A DNA stretch of 64,000 nt from Pseudomonas sp. HMWF032 (GCF_003060885.1 NZ_QAIG01000005.1:953093-1017092), one strand, 5' to 3'; shown: positions 16,656 to 25,142, numbered from the stretch's first letter. A program made the numbers and translations. Notes: generated from the letters alone by a model not told the origin.

Positions 16656-19103
16656 TCAGGTCCCCGGCAGCGGTTGCCAGCCTGCTGCGGTGCGCCGCTC
16701 CAGGTGGGCGGGTTGACCATCCATGCGCAACAGGTACAGCCAGCCATGCTGGACCAAGTCGCGCACCACGGCGTGGTTATCGATTACACGGTCGATCATG
16801 GCCTGCGGCGCTTCGATCACCACATGCAGGCGCAGCGGGCGATGCATCCACTGCTGACCATCGTGCAGCGACTGGCGGGCCAGGCCGATGCGCAGATCGC
16901 CACCGTTGCCCTCGAACACGCCGATATGCCCGCCCACTACGTTGTGCAGCAACTTGTTGCCGCTGCCAAAGCGCGCATTGTCGGTGGTCGAGGTGAAGTA
17001 CTGCAGGTTGATCCAGTGCGCCACCACCATGGGCGCGGTCATGATCAATTCCAGCACCGCGCCCTCGGCATCCTCGCGCCAGTCGTAGTCGTGCAGGAAG
17101 GCGCGGCCCTGCAGGTCGACGCCGCGAGTGCGCGCGCGCGGCGCGGCGATAAACGCGGCGTTATTGGCCAAGCCCCACTCGGGCCGTGTCTGCGACCAGT
17201 CACGGGCACGCCGGCGCAGCCAATCGAGCAATTTGACCGGCTGCTCCCCGATCGCCGCCAGACCCAGTCCGTCCGCGCGCTCCTGTCGGACCTGAGCAGC
17301 GGCCTGATCCAGTGCGTGACGCACGCGCAGCCAATCCTTTTGCAGGGTGGCCGGAATGGCCTCATGGGCAAACACCTGCACCTCGTCGGTGGTGGTGTTG
17401 TGCAGGCCGGCCAGCACATGGCAGTGAGCCGGCAGATCATGGCCGCGCTGGCGCAGTTCGGTGCGCACCTCGCGGTCGTTGAGCAGGCCAGCCAACAGGC
17501 GCGCATTGACCTCGCCGCTCTGGCCGCAGCAGGCACCGCAGTCGAGCCCCGCCGCCTGGGGGTTGTTGGCACTCTGGCTGCCGTGCCCGAGCAGCACCAG
17601 CAGCGCCGGGACCGGGCCGTTAAGCCCCATGGCCTGGAGAATGCGCGCGGCAAGATCGGTCTTCTGGGTCAGCGACAGAGCTGGCAATTGCGGGTGCAAC
17701 TGCTGCCACTCGGCAGTGCGCCAGCCGCTGCGATGTGCCTCTTGAGTACCCGAGGAGAGGCCACAGGTACGCCCGAGCAGCGCACCGGCATAGCCCAGGC
17801 CCACACTCTCGACCAGGGTAAAGGTCGACGCCGGCAGGCGTTCGAACAGACGCCAGCGTCCCTGACGGGCCAGCCGCGCCTGGCGGCGCTGCGCCAGATG
17901 GTCATCCTGCGCGGCATCACCGCTGCTATCGCTGACCTGCAACTGCGGTGCCAGCAACCCTGGTAACTGCGGGCGAGTGGCGGCGGTGCCCAGCGGCGTG
18001 TAGGCAATGGGCAGACCGAAGAAGCCGGCAAAACCACCGGTCTCAAGCTCGGGGCAGACTTGCTCCAGGGCCCGGCGCAGGGGTTCGGAGCGCACATCGA
18101 TGCAGAAGAACAGCTTAGCCAGCGGCGCCTGCAGCGGTGCTACCGATTCCGCCCGGCAAAGTTTCTGTTGCAGCTGTTCCTGCCAGGCCAGCTCGTCGGC
18201 CCGTTGCCACACTTGCAAGGCCTGCCAGGCGGCTGAGGGGGGCTGCTGCAAACCGTTCTGCCAGGCCGATCGCCAACGCCGCCAGTGGCTCTGCGCATCG
18301 CGCTGGCGATCATCCACCAGCCACTCCCAGGCGGCGCGGATGGCCAACAGCTCCAGAGTAGTCTGGTCATCCTGGCCCTGCAGGTTGGCCTGCCAGCGCT
18401 TGTACGCACACCAGGAGGCCCACCCCAGGCTGCGCAGCAACAGGCAGTCGAACCAGGGCGCCCAGTCATCAGCGCTCAGCCCGAGGCGCTGCACCGCGAC
18501 CTCAAGCGCCCCGTGGGGCTGCAACGGCAGCTCGGCAATGCGCCCGTGCAGGTCGCGGCAGTCACTGAGTACGCTCAACCCTCTGTCTGCCAGCATGCTG
18601 CTGCGCCAGGTCTGGTACAGCCCGGTGCCGGCTTCCGGGCGCCAGTCGGCCTGTTCGTGGTCGAACCAAGCGGCGCAGCACTGGCCAATCTGCTGGGTGA
18701 TCAGCACCGGCCAACCCGGCAGCGGGATGCCGGGATCGGCCAGGTCTTCCAGCAGAGGCAGCCCGTTTTTTACCTCCGGCGGCATCTCCAGGGCCTGTAG
18801 CAACTGCGCGGTTGTCCAAGTGTCAGCCTGTTCCGCCAGGGCCTGCTGTAGGTGATGTGCGCCAATGCGGCCCTCCTGCCAGGCGTTCCGGTAGTCTGAG
18901 GCGCTTAGCGTCAGCTGGCTGCCGGCACGTTGCCAGAGTTCTGCGGCAACGGTTGACCAGGCGTGTTCACGCCGCTCCCACAGCGGGTTGACGGCAATCA
19001 TGCGGTCCAGTGGCCAGGTCGGGGCGATGCGCGCACAGGCCTGACGCGCAGCCTCGTGCAGCGCATCCCGGTCGAGGCTGGCGAAGTGTTCGAGCGCAGT
19101 CAT
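16656..19103 (-). CDS. dabA: DabA, carbonic-anhydrase-like subunit of the DAB inorganic-carbon transporter
   Basis: This 815-residue protein belongs to the UPF0753/DUF2309 family. The zinc-site motifs are visible: FFCIDVRSEPLRRALE (Cys and Asp ligands), and LLGHGSQSANNPQAAGLDCG with CGQSGEVNAR (His and Cys ligands). DabA is thought to hydrate CO2 to bicarbonate vectorially when held at the membrane by DabB. The start at 19103 overlaps the dabB stop codon (ATGA); a longer frame to 19154 would run through the end of dabB. Expressed as dabB-dabA from the promoter facing the second LysR gene. Confidence 0.9.
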   Translation of the reverse strand: MTALEHFASLDRDALHEAARQACARIAPTWPLDRMIAVNPLWERREHAWSTVAAELWQRAGSQLTLSASDYRNAWQEGRIGAHHLQQALAEQADTWTTAQLLQALEMPPEVKNGLPLLEDLADPGIPLPGWPVLITQQIGQCCAAWFDHEQADWRPEAGTGLYQTWRSSMLADRGLSVLSDCRDLHGRIAELPLQPHGALEVAVQRLGLSADDWAPWFDCLLLRSLGWASWCAYKRWQANLQGQDDQTTLELLAIRAAWEWLVDDRQRDAQSHWRRWRSAWQNGLQQPPSAAWQALQVWQRADELAWQEQLQQKLCRAESVAPLQAPLAKLFFCIDVRSEPLRRALEQVCPELETGGFAGFFGLPIAYTPLGTAATRPQLPGLLAPQLQVSDSSGDAAQDDHLAQRRQARLARQGRWRLFERLPASTFTLVESVGLGYAGALLGRTCGLSSGTQEAHRSGWRTAEWQQLHPQLPALSLTQKTDLAARILQAMGLNGPVPALLVLLGHGSQSANNPQAAGLDCGACCGQSGEVNARLLAGLLNDREVRTELRQRGHDLPAHCHVLAGLHNTTTDEVQVFAHEAIPATLQKDWLRVRHALDQAAAQVRQERADGLGLAAIGEQPVKLLDWLRRRARDWSQTRPEWGLANNAAFIAAPRARTRGVDLQGRAFLHDYDWREDAEGAVLELIMTAPMVVAHWINLQYFTSTTDNARFGSGNKLLHNVVGGHIGVFEGNGGDLRIGLARQSLHDGQQWMHRPLRLHVVIEAPQAMIDRVIDNHAVVRDLVQHGWLYLLRMDGQPAHLERRTAAGWQPLPGT

Positions 19104-20626
19104 GGGCGATCTCCAGTAGACGAAGTCAGGGGCTGGGGCGAACGTACCGGCCACAGGCGGAAGGTCAAACGGGTGAAGTGCTCATCCAGGTAGAAGCCGG
19201 CAAAGGCCAGCGGATACAGGCGCTGGGCCAGTGCGCCCTGGGGGCGCGCCAGGATCAGCGCCTGCAGCAGGTACAGGCCGACAAACAGCAGCAGGGCCAG
19301 CCCGATCAGCAGCAGCGGCGCGTGCGTTAACGGGGTATCCAGAATCCAGGCGGCGGCCTGGTGCCAGAGCAGGTAGGCCGCCAACAGCAGCACGAACATG
19401 CTCAGCCCCTGCAACACCTGCCCGCGGCGCAGGCACCAGGGAGCCAGACCGATGGCGAGAATGGCCAGGGCCACCAGAGGCAGCTCATGGCCCGGCTGTA
19501 GCCAGGTCCACATACCCTGCAGCAGCGCCAGGGTCAGGCCGGCCAGCAACAGGGCCCAGAGCAAATCACCTAAACCTGGCCGCGCAACAGCGGGCTGCAG
19601 GGCATGTTGGCGCGCCTGGGCAACCGTCTCGCCAGCGGCGAGGAAGGCGTGGGCCTTGTACAGCGAGTGTGCCAACAGGTGCACCAGGGCCAGTTCGTAC
19701 AGCCCCAGGCCACACTCCAGCAGCATCAAGCCCATCTGCGCGCAGGTCGACCAGGCCAGGCGGACCTTGATGCTGATGCGCGTCATCATCACCAACGCGG
19801 CGAGCACTGCGGTCAGGCCGCCGACCACGACCAGCACGCTTTGCGCCGGCACGGCGGCAGAAAACAGCGGGGCAAAGCGCAGCAGCAGGAAGCCACCCAA
19901 ATTGACCAGCCCGGCGTGCAGCAGCGCCGACACCGGCGTCGGCGCTTCCATCACCTGAATCAGCCAGCCATGCACCGGCAGCTGCGCCGACTTCAATATC
20001 ACTGCCAGGGCCAGCAGCAGCGCCGCCAGTTGCAGGTCCCAGCCGAGCTGCCCGCTGGCCTGCAGGCGGCTGTTCACGGCGTCGAGAATCACCGCGATGC
20101 TGCTGTCACCGCCGGCGCGTACCAGCAACCCGGTGGCCAGCAACAAACAGACATCAGCTAGGCGACTGGCGAGGAATTTCTTGTGCGCCACCACCAGGGC
20201 TTGCGGACGGTCGCGGTAAAACGTGAGCAGCTGATGCAGGCACAGGCTTGAGAAAATCCAGGCACCGACCAGTACAAGCAGATCGGTGCTGGTGACCACC
20301 GTGGCCACTGCCGCCAGAGTACCGAGCAGGGCCAGCACATAGCGCTGCTGCCCCGGCTCGCCCTCCAGATAGCGCCGGGAATAGTCGATGATCACCAACG
20401 CCAGCAGGCTGATCAGACCCGCCATCGCCAGGCCAAGTCGATCATTGGCCTGTTGGTTCAGAGCCGCCTGCAGCCAGGCCGCCAGGACCAGGCTCAAACC
20501 GAGGTAGCCCCCGACTCGAGCCGACCACCAGAAACGCTCACGAGTGTCCAAGAGGCTGGCCGGAATCAGCGCCAGGGCATACACCCACGGCAACAGTTCG
20601 ACCAGAGGCGGAAGAGTGATCAGCAC
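19100..20626 (-). CDS. dabB: DabB, NuoL-like membrane subunit of the DAB inorganic-carbon transporter
   Basis: The 508-residue protein has about a dozen hydrophobic segments and the proton-translocation signature of complex I antiporter-like subunits, including LPVHGWLIQVMEAPTPVSAL. With DabA it couples cation flow to CO2 hydration, raising cytoplasmic bicarbonate. The start is GTG at 20624-20626 with TAGGAG 8 bp upstream. The ATGA overlap with dabA and the absence of other nuo genes separate it from respiratory complex I. Confidence 0.88.
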   Translation of the reverse strand: MLITLPPLVELLPWVYALALIPASLLDTRERFWWSARVGGYLGLSLVLAAWLQAALNQQANDRLGLAMAGLISLLALVIIDYSRRYLEGEPGQQRYVLALLGTLAAVATVVTSTDLLVLVGAWIFSSLCLHQLLTFYRDRPQALVVAHKKFLASRLADVCLLLATGLLVRAGGDSSIAVILDAVNSRLQASGQLGWDLQLAALLLALAVILKSAQLPVHGWLIQVMEAPTPVSALLHAGLVNLGGFLLLRFAPLFSAAVPAQSVLVVVGGLTAVLAALVMMTRISIKVRLAWSTCAQMGLMLLECGLGLYELALVHLLAHSLYKAHAFLAAGETVAQARQHALQPAVARPGLGDLLWALLLAGLTLALLQGMWTWLQPGHELPLVALAILAIGLAPWCLRRGQVLQGLSMFVLLLAAYLLWHQAAAWILDTPLTHAPLLLIGLALLLFVGLYLLQALILARPQGALAQRLYPLAFAGFYLDEHFTRLTFRLWPVRSPQPLTSSTGDRP

Positions 20627-20675
20627 AGGCGTAGCTCCTAATCCAACGAATGGCCTTAGTCTCCCGTAGCGGTTG

Positions 20676-20692
20676 ATCTATTAAAAATAGAT
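20676..20692. promoter_or_regulatory. Palindromic operator between dabB and the second LysR gene
   Basis: ATCTATTAAAAATAGAT has perfect 7-bp arms around AAA. It lies in the 103-bp divergent gap, 38 bp upstream of the LysR start, the usual place for a LysR operator controlling both directions. Confidence 0.6.
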
Positions 20693-20729
20693 TGATATGA
20701 ATGGATCATTCTGTTTTTAGGAATTCAGC

Positions 20730-21602
20730 GTGCGTCGACTCAACTTTCACCACCTGCACTACTTCTGGGCCGTGGCCAAGGAAGGCAACCTGACGCGTGC
20801 CGCCCACTCGCTGCATGTGTCGCAATCGGCGCTGTCGACGCAAATCCGTACCCTGGAGGACGAGCTGGGCCACGCGCTGTTTATTCGCAACGGACGCAGC
20901 CTGGTGCTGACCGAAGCGGGACGCCTGGTGCTGGACTATGCCGAGAGCATCTTTGCCCTGGGCAGCGAGTTGCAGATGACTCTGCAGGGCGCGCAGCAGG
21001 ACATCCAGCCATTGCGCATCGGCGCAGTGGCAACCCTGTCGCGTAACTTTCAGGAAAACCTGCTGCGGCCCTTTCTCGGCCGTGCGCAGGTGCGCATCAC
21101 CCTTGAGTCCGGCAGCCTGGATGAGTTGCTGGAACGTCTGGCCTTACACAAACTGGATGTGGTGCTGACCAACCAGGCGGTCAGTGGCGATGGCCAAAGG
21201 GCCTGGCGTTGCCGCCTGCTGGACCGGCAAAGCGTGTGCCTGGTGGGGCCGCCCCGGACGGGGCTTGCGCCGTTCACCTTGCCCGCTGATCTGCAGCAGG
21301 CCCGCCTGATCGTGCCGGGGCGCAGCAGCGATATTCGCAGCCAGTTCGAGGTCTACTGCAACAGCCACGGCCTGAGCCCGCATATCTGTGCCGAGGTGGA
21401 TGATATGGCCATGCTGCGCCTGCTGGCCCGCGACTCCGGCGACATCGCCTTGCTGCCCGCCGTGGTGGTTCAGGACGAGCTGCTCAACGGCACCCTGCAG
21501 CTGTATGCCGAACTGCCGGACATCGCCGAGCAGTTCTTTGCGGTCACGCTGCAGCGCCACTTTGGCCTTGGCATTCTGGATGAACTGCTGAACCCGTCTT
21601 GA
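20730..21602 (+). CDS. NhaR-like LysR transcription regulator of the dab operon
   Basis: A 290-residue LysR protein starting RRLNFHHLHYFWAVAKEGNL with recognition helix VSQSALSTQIRTLEDELG. The start and the short effector domain are like the NhaR subgroup. It begins with GTG at 20730 after TAGGA and is divergent from dabB. The perfect palindrome between them suggests it controls dabBA and its own gene. This cluster thus has two LysR regulators, one per transcript. Confidence 0.85.
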   Translation: MRRLNFHHLHYFWAVAKEGNLTRAAHSLHVSQSALSTQIRTLEDELGHALFIRNGRSLVLTEAGRLVLDYAESIFALGSELQMTLQGAQQDIQPLRIGAVATLSRNFQENLLRPFLGRAQVRITLESGSLDELLERLALHKLDVVLTNQAVSGDGQRAWRCRLLDRQSVCLVGPPRTGLAPFTLPADLQQARLIVPGRSSDIRSQFEVYCNSHGLSPHICAEVDDMAMLRLLARDSGDIALLPAVVVQDELLNGTLQLYAELPDIAEQFFAVTLQRHFGLGILDELLNPS

Positions 21603-21856
21603 TCGCAATGGATGAAACATCAACACGGAGCTAAGAGTCATTGGACTCTGGTCGCGCTCACAAATACTCAACGGCCGCTTCTGTACCGAGCCCGACGGTG
21701 GCCTCCAAAAATGAAACAATTTGCAACTCTTGTGTGATTGAGAAGCTCCACACACACCTCTACATTTCGCCGGCAACGCCGGGCCCCTCTGACAGCTAAC
21801 CGCTGCCATGTCGGAGTTGCAGTTTGTATAACTTCGACACTTAGAGGAGGGGGCTC
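21603..21856. other. Leader region of the TerC/Alx gene
   Basis: These 254 bp contain no gene. A short GC hairpin (CGCCGGCAACGCCGG, near 21768) lies 75 bp upstream of the TerC start. Such genes are often preceded by a manganese (yybP-ykoY) riboswitch, but I could not match its conserved core here. Confidence 0.4.
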
Positions 21857-22849
21857 ATGACTGCCCTAGAACCGTTCTTCCTAGCCGAGTTCCTCGGCAC
21901 TGCCACCTGGTTGTGGCTCGTTTTTATCAGTATCGTCGTCAGCCTGTTGGTCTTCGACCTCGGGGTGCTGCACCGTGAGCATCGAGAAATCGGCGTTCGC
22001 GAAAGTCTATTGTTGTCCGCTGGCTATATCACGGCTGGCTTGCTGTTTGGCCTCTGGGTCTGGCAGGTCAAGGGCGGTGACGCCGGTATGGATTTCTACA
22101 CCGGCTTTCTGATCGAGAAATCGTTGTCGATGGACAACGTATTCCTCATGGCGATGATCTTCAGCTTCCTGGCCATCCCGCGTAAGTACCAGCACGAGGT
22201 GCTGTTCTGGGGCATCCTCGGGGTGATCGTGCTGCGCGCGATCATGATTGGCTTGGGTGCGGCGCTGATCGCCGAGTTCAGCTGGATTCTCTACGTGTTC
22301 GGCATCTTCCTGCTGCTGACCGGGGTGAAGATGCTGTTCAGCAAGGTCGATGCCCACCCTGACCTCAGCGAAAACCCACTGGTGAAGTTCCTGCGTAAAC
22401 ACATGCGGGTGACCGATCGTCTACATGAAGGGCGGTTCTTCGTCCGTCAGGTGGATGCCAGTGGTAAATCCGTGCTTTGGGCGACGCCGTTGTTCCTGGC
22501 CCTGGTGCTGATCGAGTGTGCCGACTTGGTGTTCGCGGTGGACAGCGTGCCGGCGATCTTCGCCATTACCCAGGATCCTTTCATCGTCTACACCTCGAAC
22601 ATCTTTGCCATCCTTGGTCTGCGTGCTTTGTACTTCGCCTTGGCGGCGATGATTCACCGCTTCGCCTACCTCAAGTACGCCCTGGCATTAGTGCTGGTGT
22701 TTATCGGCGGCAAGATCTTTCTGGTTGGCATCATCGGCAAGATTCCGGCCGTCATTTCCTTGAGCGTGACCCTGGGTCTACTGCTGGGCGGTGTGCTGCT
22801 TTCGCTTTGGAAAACCCGTTATCAGCCCCCAGCTAGCCCACAGGACTGA
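21857..22849 (+). CDS. TerC/Alx-family membrane protein
   Basis: The 330-residue protein has about nine membrane helices and the family motif EKSLSMDNVFLMAMIF, plus a second acidic site, ECADLVFAVDSVPAIF. Family members (Alx, TerC) export manganese or support metalation of exported enzymes. The start has GAGGAGGGGG just upstream. It is monocistronic, and is followed by a GC hairpin (22859-22885). Telluride-resistance genes are absent nearby, so a manganese-related role is more likely than tellurite resistance. Confidence 0.88.
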   Translation: MTALEPFFLAEFLGTATWLWLVFISIVVSLLVFDLGVLHREHREIGVRESLLLSAGYITAGLLFGLWVWQVKGGDAGMDFYTGFLIEKSLSMDNVFLMAMIFSFLAIPRKYQHEVLFWGILGVIVLRAIMIGLGAALIAEFSWILYVFGIFLLLTGVKMLFSKVDAHPDLSENPLVKFLRKHMRVTDRLHEGRFFVRQVDASGKSVLWATPLFLALVLIECADLVFAVDSVPAIFAITQDPFIVYTSNIFAILGLRALYFALAAMIHRFAYLKYALALVLVFIGGKIFLVGIIGKIPAVISLSVTLGLLLGGVLLSLWKTRYQPPASPQD

Positions 22850-22858
22850 ATCCAAATG

Positions 22859-22885
22859 GGTGGCGGCCTTCAGTCGGCTGCCACC
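22859..22885 (+). terminator. Possible terminator after the TerC/Alx gene
   Basis: GGTGGC-G-GCC and GGC-T-GCCACC pair around TTCAGTC, making a stable interrupted stem 9 bp after the stop. The following T run is poor, so termination may be partial. Confidence 0.4.
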
Positions 22886-23002
22886 TATCTAATTCAATTG
22901 CCGGGGTTTTTATAGATCCCAGATGACTGCTCTTGGCCGACAGCTGCCGGCCACGGAGGGCAGGAATCGGCCAAAAAAAGCCGCTCGAATATGTCGACGA
23001 AA

Positions 23003-23191
23003 CTAGGAGGATTCAGTCAAGCCCGTTTCCTTGGCTAGCTCTGCCGTCCTTTTGGTGCGGGCAACCACTCCCACAGCCTTTTCGATATAGGCGGCGTCTT
23101 CAGTGCCTCTGGCATCCGCGATGAACACTTCTATTGCTTCCTCATCTTCCAGCGCTCGCGCAGGATCGTAGCCATAGATTGGCTCTGTCAT
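23003..23191 (-). pseudogene. Truncated HigA-like antitoxin
   Basis: The 62-residue frame starts MTEPIYGYDPARALEDEEAI and continues to KETGLTESS, then stops. Full-length addiction-module antidotes of this type continue at this point with the recognition helix and about 35 more residues, so the DNA-binding half is missing. No toxin gene lies next to it. It is probably a decayed toxin-antitoxin remnant marking the edge of the accessory region. Confidence 0.65.
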
Positions 23192-23705
23192 TGCAGTCTC
23201 CCGCCATGTGCCAGGCGCCTGGGTTTGCAGCACCTATCTCCACCACATGATGACTGCTACCGTCTCGCCTGCTGAAAGCGCATCCGAATCGGCGAATATC
23301 TCAAGGCAGCTGCGTTGTGTCACTTTTCTGCAGCTTTCTTGCAGCTGTTGTGCGGTTTTTGCAGTAATGCTGCGTTTATCGTGTATTTCTGAGCAAGCTG
23401 CACGATAACGTCACTCTGACAACAGGTGGGTGCACTTTAACCGCCAGCGCGTTGTGCGAAGAGCTAAGGCAAGATGTGTGAAGTTAGCTAACCTCGCGAG
23501 CGGAGGTTGCAAACATTCACGAGCATTATTCGCACCGATGGTGCTCAACTCTGGGTAGCTGCCGCTATGAGGTTGGTCGTTGTGATTTAGCAGCTAAATC
23601 GAAACTCTGGTTCTTCCTGCCCTGTACCTAATTCAGCATCTGCAGCGTTGTCTTACTATTTTCAGATAGCTAATGAATCAACTACGCGCTGCTTGGCCAT
23701 CTGAA
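23192..23705. other. Gene-free region between two broken antitoxin genes
   Basis: No credible gene is seen. Two inverted repeats stand out: AACCTC-N7-GAGGTT (23490-23508), whose arms resemble MqsA operators, and GATTTAGC-A-GCTAAATC (23584-23600). The 23310-23400 part is rich in CTGCAG/GCAGC words. Confidence 0.5.
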
Positions 23706-23930
23706 TCAATCCAGGTCACGATGTGAGGTGTTCACCTCATTTTTGAATGCCTGCATCGCTGCAAAAACACGCTTAGATTCGTCTGCTTCAAGAATGGCCT
23801 CACTACAGGCCGGGCAGAAGTCTCCCTGCACTGCAGCCATTACGAGTGTTTCGCCTTTGTAGGAGTAGGGCAGGTCACGGGTGTCGTGAATGAGTTCGGC
23901 AGCACCACAAATAGGACATTTCATGCTCAT
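23706..23930 (-). pseudogene. MqsA/YgiT-type zinc-finger antitoxin, truncated
   Basis: The 74 residues start MSMKCPICGAAELIHDTRDL and keep the second CxxC (FCPACSEAILE), so the zinc-binding N-terminal domain is complete. MqsA antitoxins are about 130 residues; the C-terminal helix-turn-helix is absent and the frame ends NEVNTSHRDLD. No MqsR-like toxin is found upstream. Some stand-alone short YgiT-type proteins exist, so it could still make a small zinc protein. AGGAG precedes the start. Confidence 0.6.
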
Positions 23931-24031
23931 GGCTCCTGAAGGGGCGGTGGACCTTTCGTAACCCTAGGGCACTCTGGGCTGAGTGCCGATGTACTACCAG
24001 CGTAGGTGGGCAGGTGTGACGCCAGGGGCGG

Positions 24032-24059
24032 TTGACGGGAAGTCACAGCTGCATATAAT
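24032..24059 (+). promoter_or_regulatory. Strong sigma-70 promoter for a small RNA
   Basis: TTGACG (24032-24037) and a perfect TATAAT (24054-24059) are 16 bp apart. No reading frame follows; instead a hairpin and a T run end the unit about 57 bp after the expected start near 24066. This is among the closest matches to the sigma-70 consensus in the window. Confidence 0.7.
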
Positions 24060-24065
24060 TGGCTA

Positions 24066-24122
24066 CAACACGGCCCCTGTCGGTTGATGCGCTTCGGCGC
24101 GGAGATTGCTCAGGGGTTTTTT
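24066..24122 (+). ncRNA. Candidate structured small RNA next to the Abi_2 gene
   Basis: Transcription from the promoter at 24032-24059 would give an RNA of about 57 nt. It folds into an outer stem CCCCTG (24074-24079) with CAGGGG (24111-24116), an asymmetric internal loop and an inner stem GCGC (24089-24092) with GCGC (24097-24100). The inner stem is closed by a UUCG tetraloop with the stabilising C-G pair. Six T residues follow (24117-24122), so the outer stem doubles as an intrinsic terminator. It converges on the end of the Abi_2 gene 12 bp away. From memory, an Rfam motif called abiF RNA occurs near Abi_2-family genes; whether this is that motif needs a covariance search. Confidence 0.65.
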
Positions 24123-24134
24123 ATTGCCTGCGTT

Positions 24135-25142
24135 TTACCAATCTCGGGCCTTCCAGCCATCATCTACACCCATCCGATCTAAGCCAAGATCCAGGTGTGT
24201 CAGGTCTGGAAAGTCATTTTCCAGCAACGTTTTCAGCCGTGCCCCCCAGCTTGATGAGGGATTGATGATCTTCATCAGGTGCTGAGTCATGCACAGCAGC
24301 ATGAATGGGCGAGCCTGGCGCTGAGGGTCGTTGTGAAACGCAGCCAGTGACGGTGCTTGAGCTACTGGCGGCAGTTTCGGCTGGTCAACGATGTTGCGAT
24401 TCCAAAGCCGGCTGTGGTGCGCGCACACGTTGCGCAGGTAGTTCAGGCTACGCAGCCAGCTAGCAAAGATACGGCCATTGCTGATGTTGTACTGCGATGA
24501 AATGGTGTCTTGATCCGCTTCGGTCATGCCATCGAATAGCGTCGACAGAGTGCCAAAATCCCAAACCTCGCATGCCACCCAAACGGCCAAGGGCAGGCCG
24601 TACTTGTCTTTGTTATGGCGTATGAAATCCTCTTTGGAGCGGTTGATCAGCGTCGCATGCTTGCTCAGCCAGCCGTGATGTTTGGTCAAGCCTGTTTTGC
24701 CATCCAGCTTGCTGGAGAAGCTCTCGTGAAATAGCTCCGGTTGTAGATAGGCGAACTTGTGGTGCTTACCCAGACCATGAGAGATATCGACACGCAGGGC
24801 GATTTCAATGCGCTCCAGCGCGTCCAGGACGAGCAGCCGCAGTTTCTTATCGAACACATACAGGTCGACAGCGTTCTGGAAGGTCGTCCCTGGGCGGAAG
24901 TCGTCGAGCGGTAGCCGGTCTTGTTTGATCTTTTTGGGTTTTTTCCCGTTTTGCGGATCGAGCACGCAGCAGAGTTCTGTTCGCTCGCGGAAGGCAAACC
25001 AATAACCGCTCAGCCGGTAATAGCCGATGCGCTCCAGGTAATCCAATGCCTTGGCAGTGTCCGTGACGGTCATGCCACGAGCTGTTAGCTGATCGAGCTG
25101 TTCCTGGTAGCTTTTCCAGGGTTTTGGATAGGTCTGACTCAT
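24135..25142 (-). CDS. Abi_2-family (AbiD/AbiF-like) abortive infection protein
   Basis: This 335-residue protein has the Abi_2 signature near the N-terminus, ALDYLERIGYYRLSGYWFAF, and a C-terminal RNVCAHHSRLWNR that fits the RX4H motif of HEPN-type ribonucleases. Family members block phage growth by killing or arresting the infected cell, probably by cutting RNA. Its ATG overlaps the stop of the reverse-transcriptase gene (ATGA at 25139-25142), so it is translated from the same message. A small structured RNA is encoded convergently 12 bp beyond its end and could act as its antitoxin or guide; that is inference. Confidence 0.85.
   Translation of the reverse strand: MSQTYPKPWKSYQEQLDQLTARGMTVTDTAKALDYLERIGYYRLSGYWFAFRERTELCCVLDPQNGKKPKKIKQDRLPLDDFRPGTTFQNAVDLYVFDKKLRLLVLDALERIEIALRVDISHGLGKHHKFAYLQPELFHESFSSKLDGKTGLTKHHGWLSKHATLINRSKEDFIRHNKDKYGLPLAVWVACEVWDFGTLSTLFDGMTEADQDTISSQYNISNGRIFASWLRSLNYLRNVCAHHSRLWNRNIVDQPKLPPVAQAPSLAAFHNDPQRQARPFMLLCMTQHLMKIINPSSSWGARLKTLLENDFPDLTHLDLGLDRMGVDDGWKARDW

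Noticed and set aside
16554-17966. 470-codon open frame on the plus strand over dabA
   Set aside because: It is antisense to dabA, has no recognisable domain and begins inside a terminator hairpin.
21643-21856. yybP-ykoY manganese riboswitch before the TerC/Alx gene
   Set aside because: The region has a GC hairpin but I could not find the conserved internal-loop core of the motif; a covariance search would decide.
23968-23987. Hairpin GGCACTC-TGGGCT-GAGTGCC before the small RNA promoter
   Set aside because: A perfect 7-bp stem but without promoter or T run; it is too short to call an RNA or terminator.
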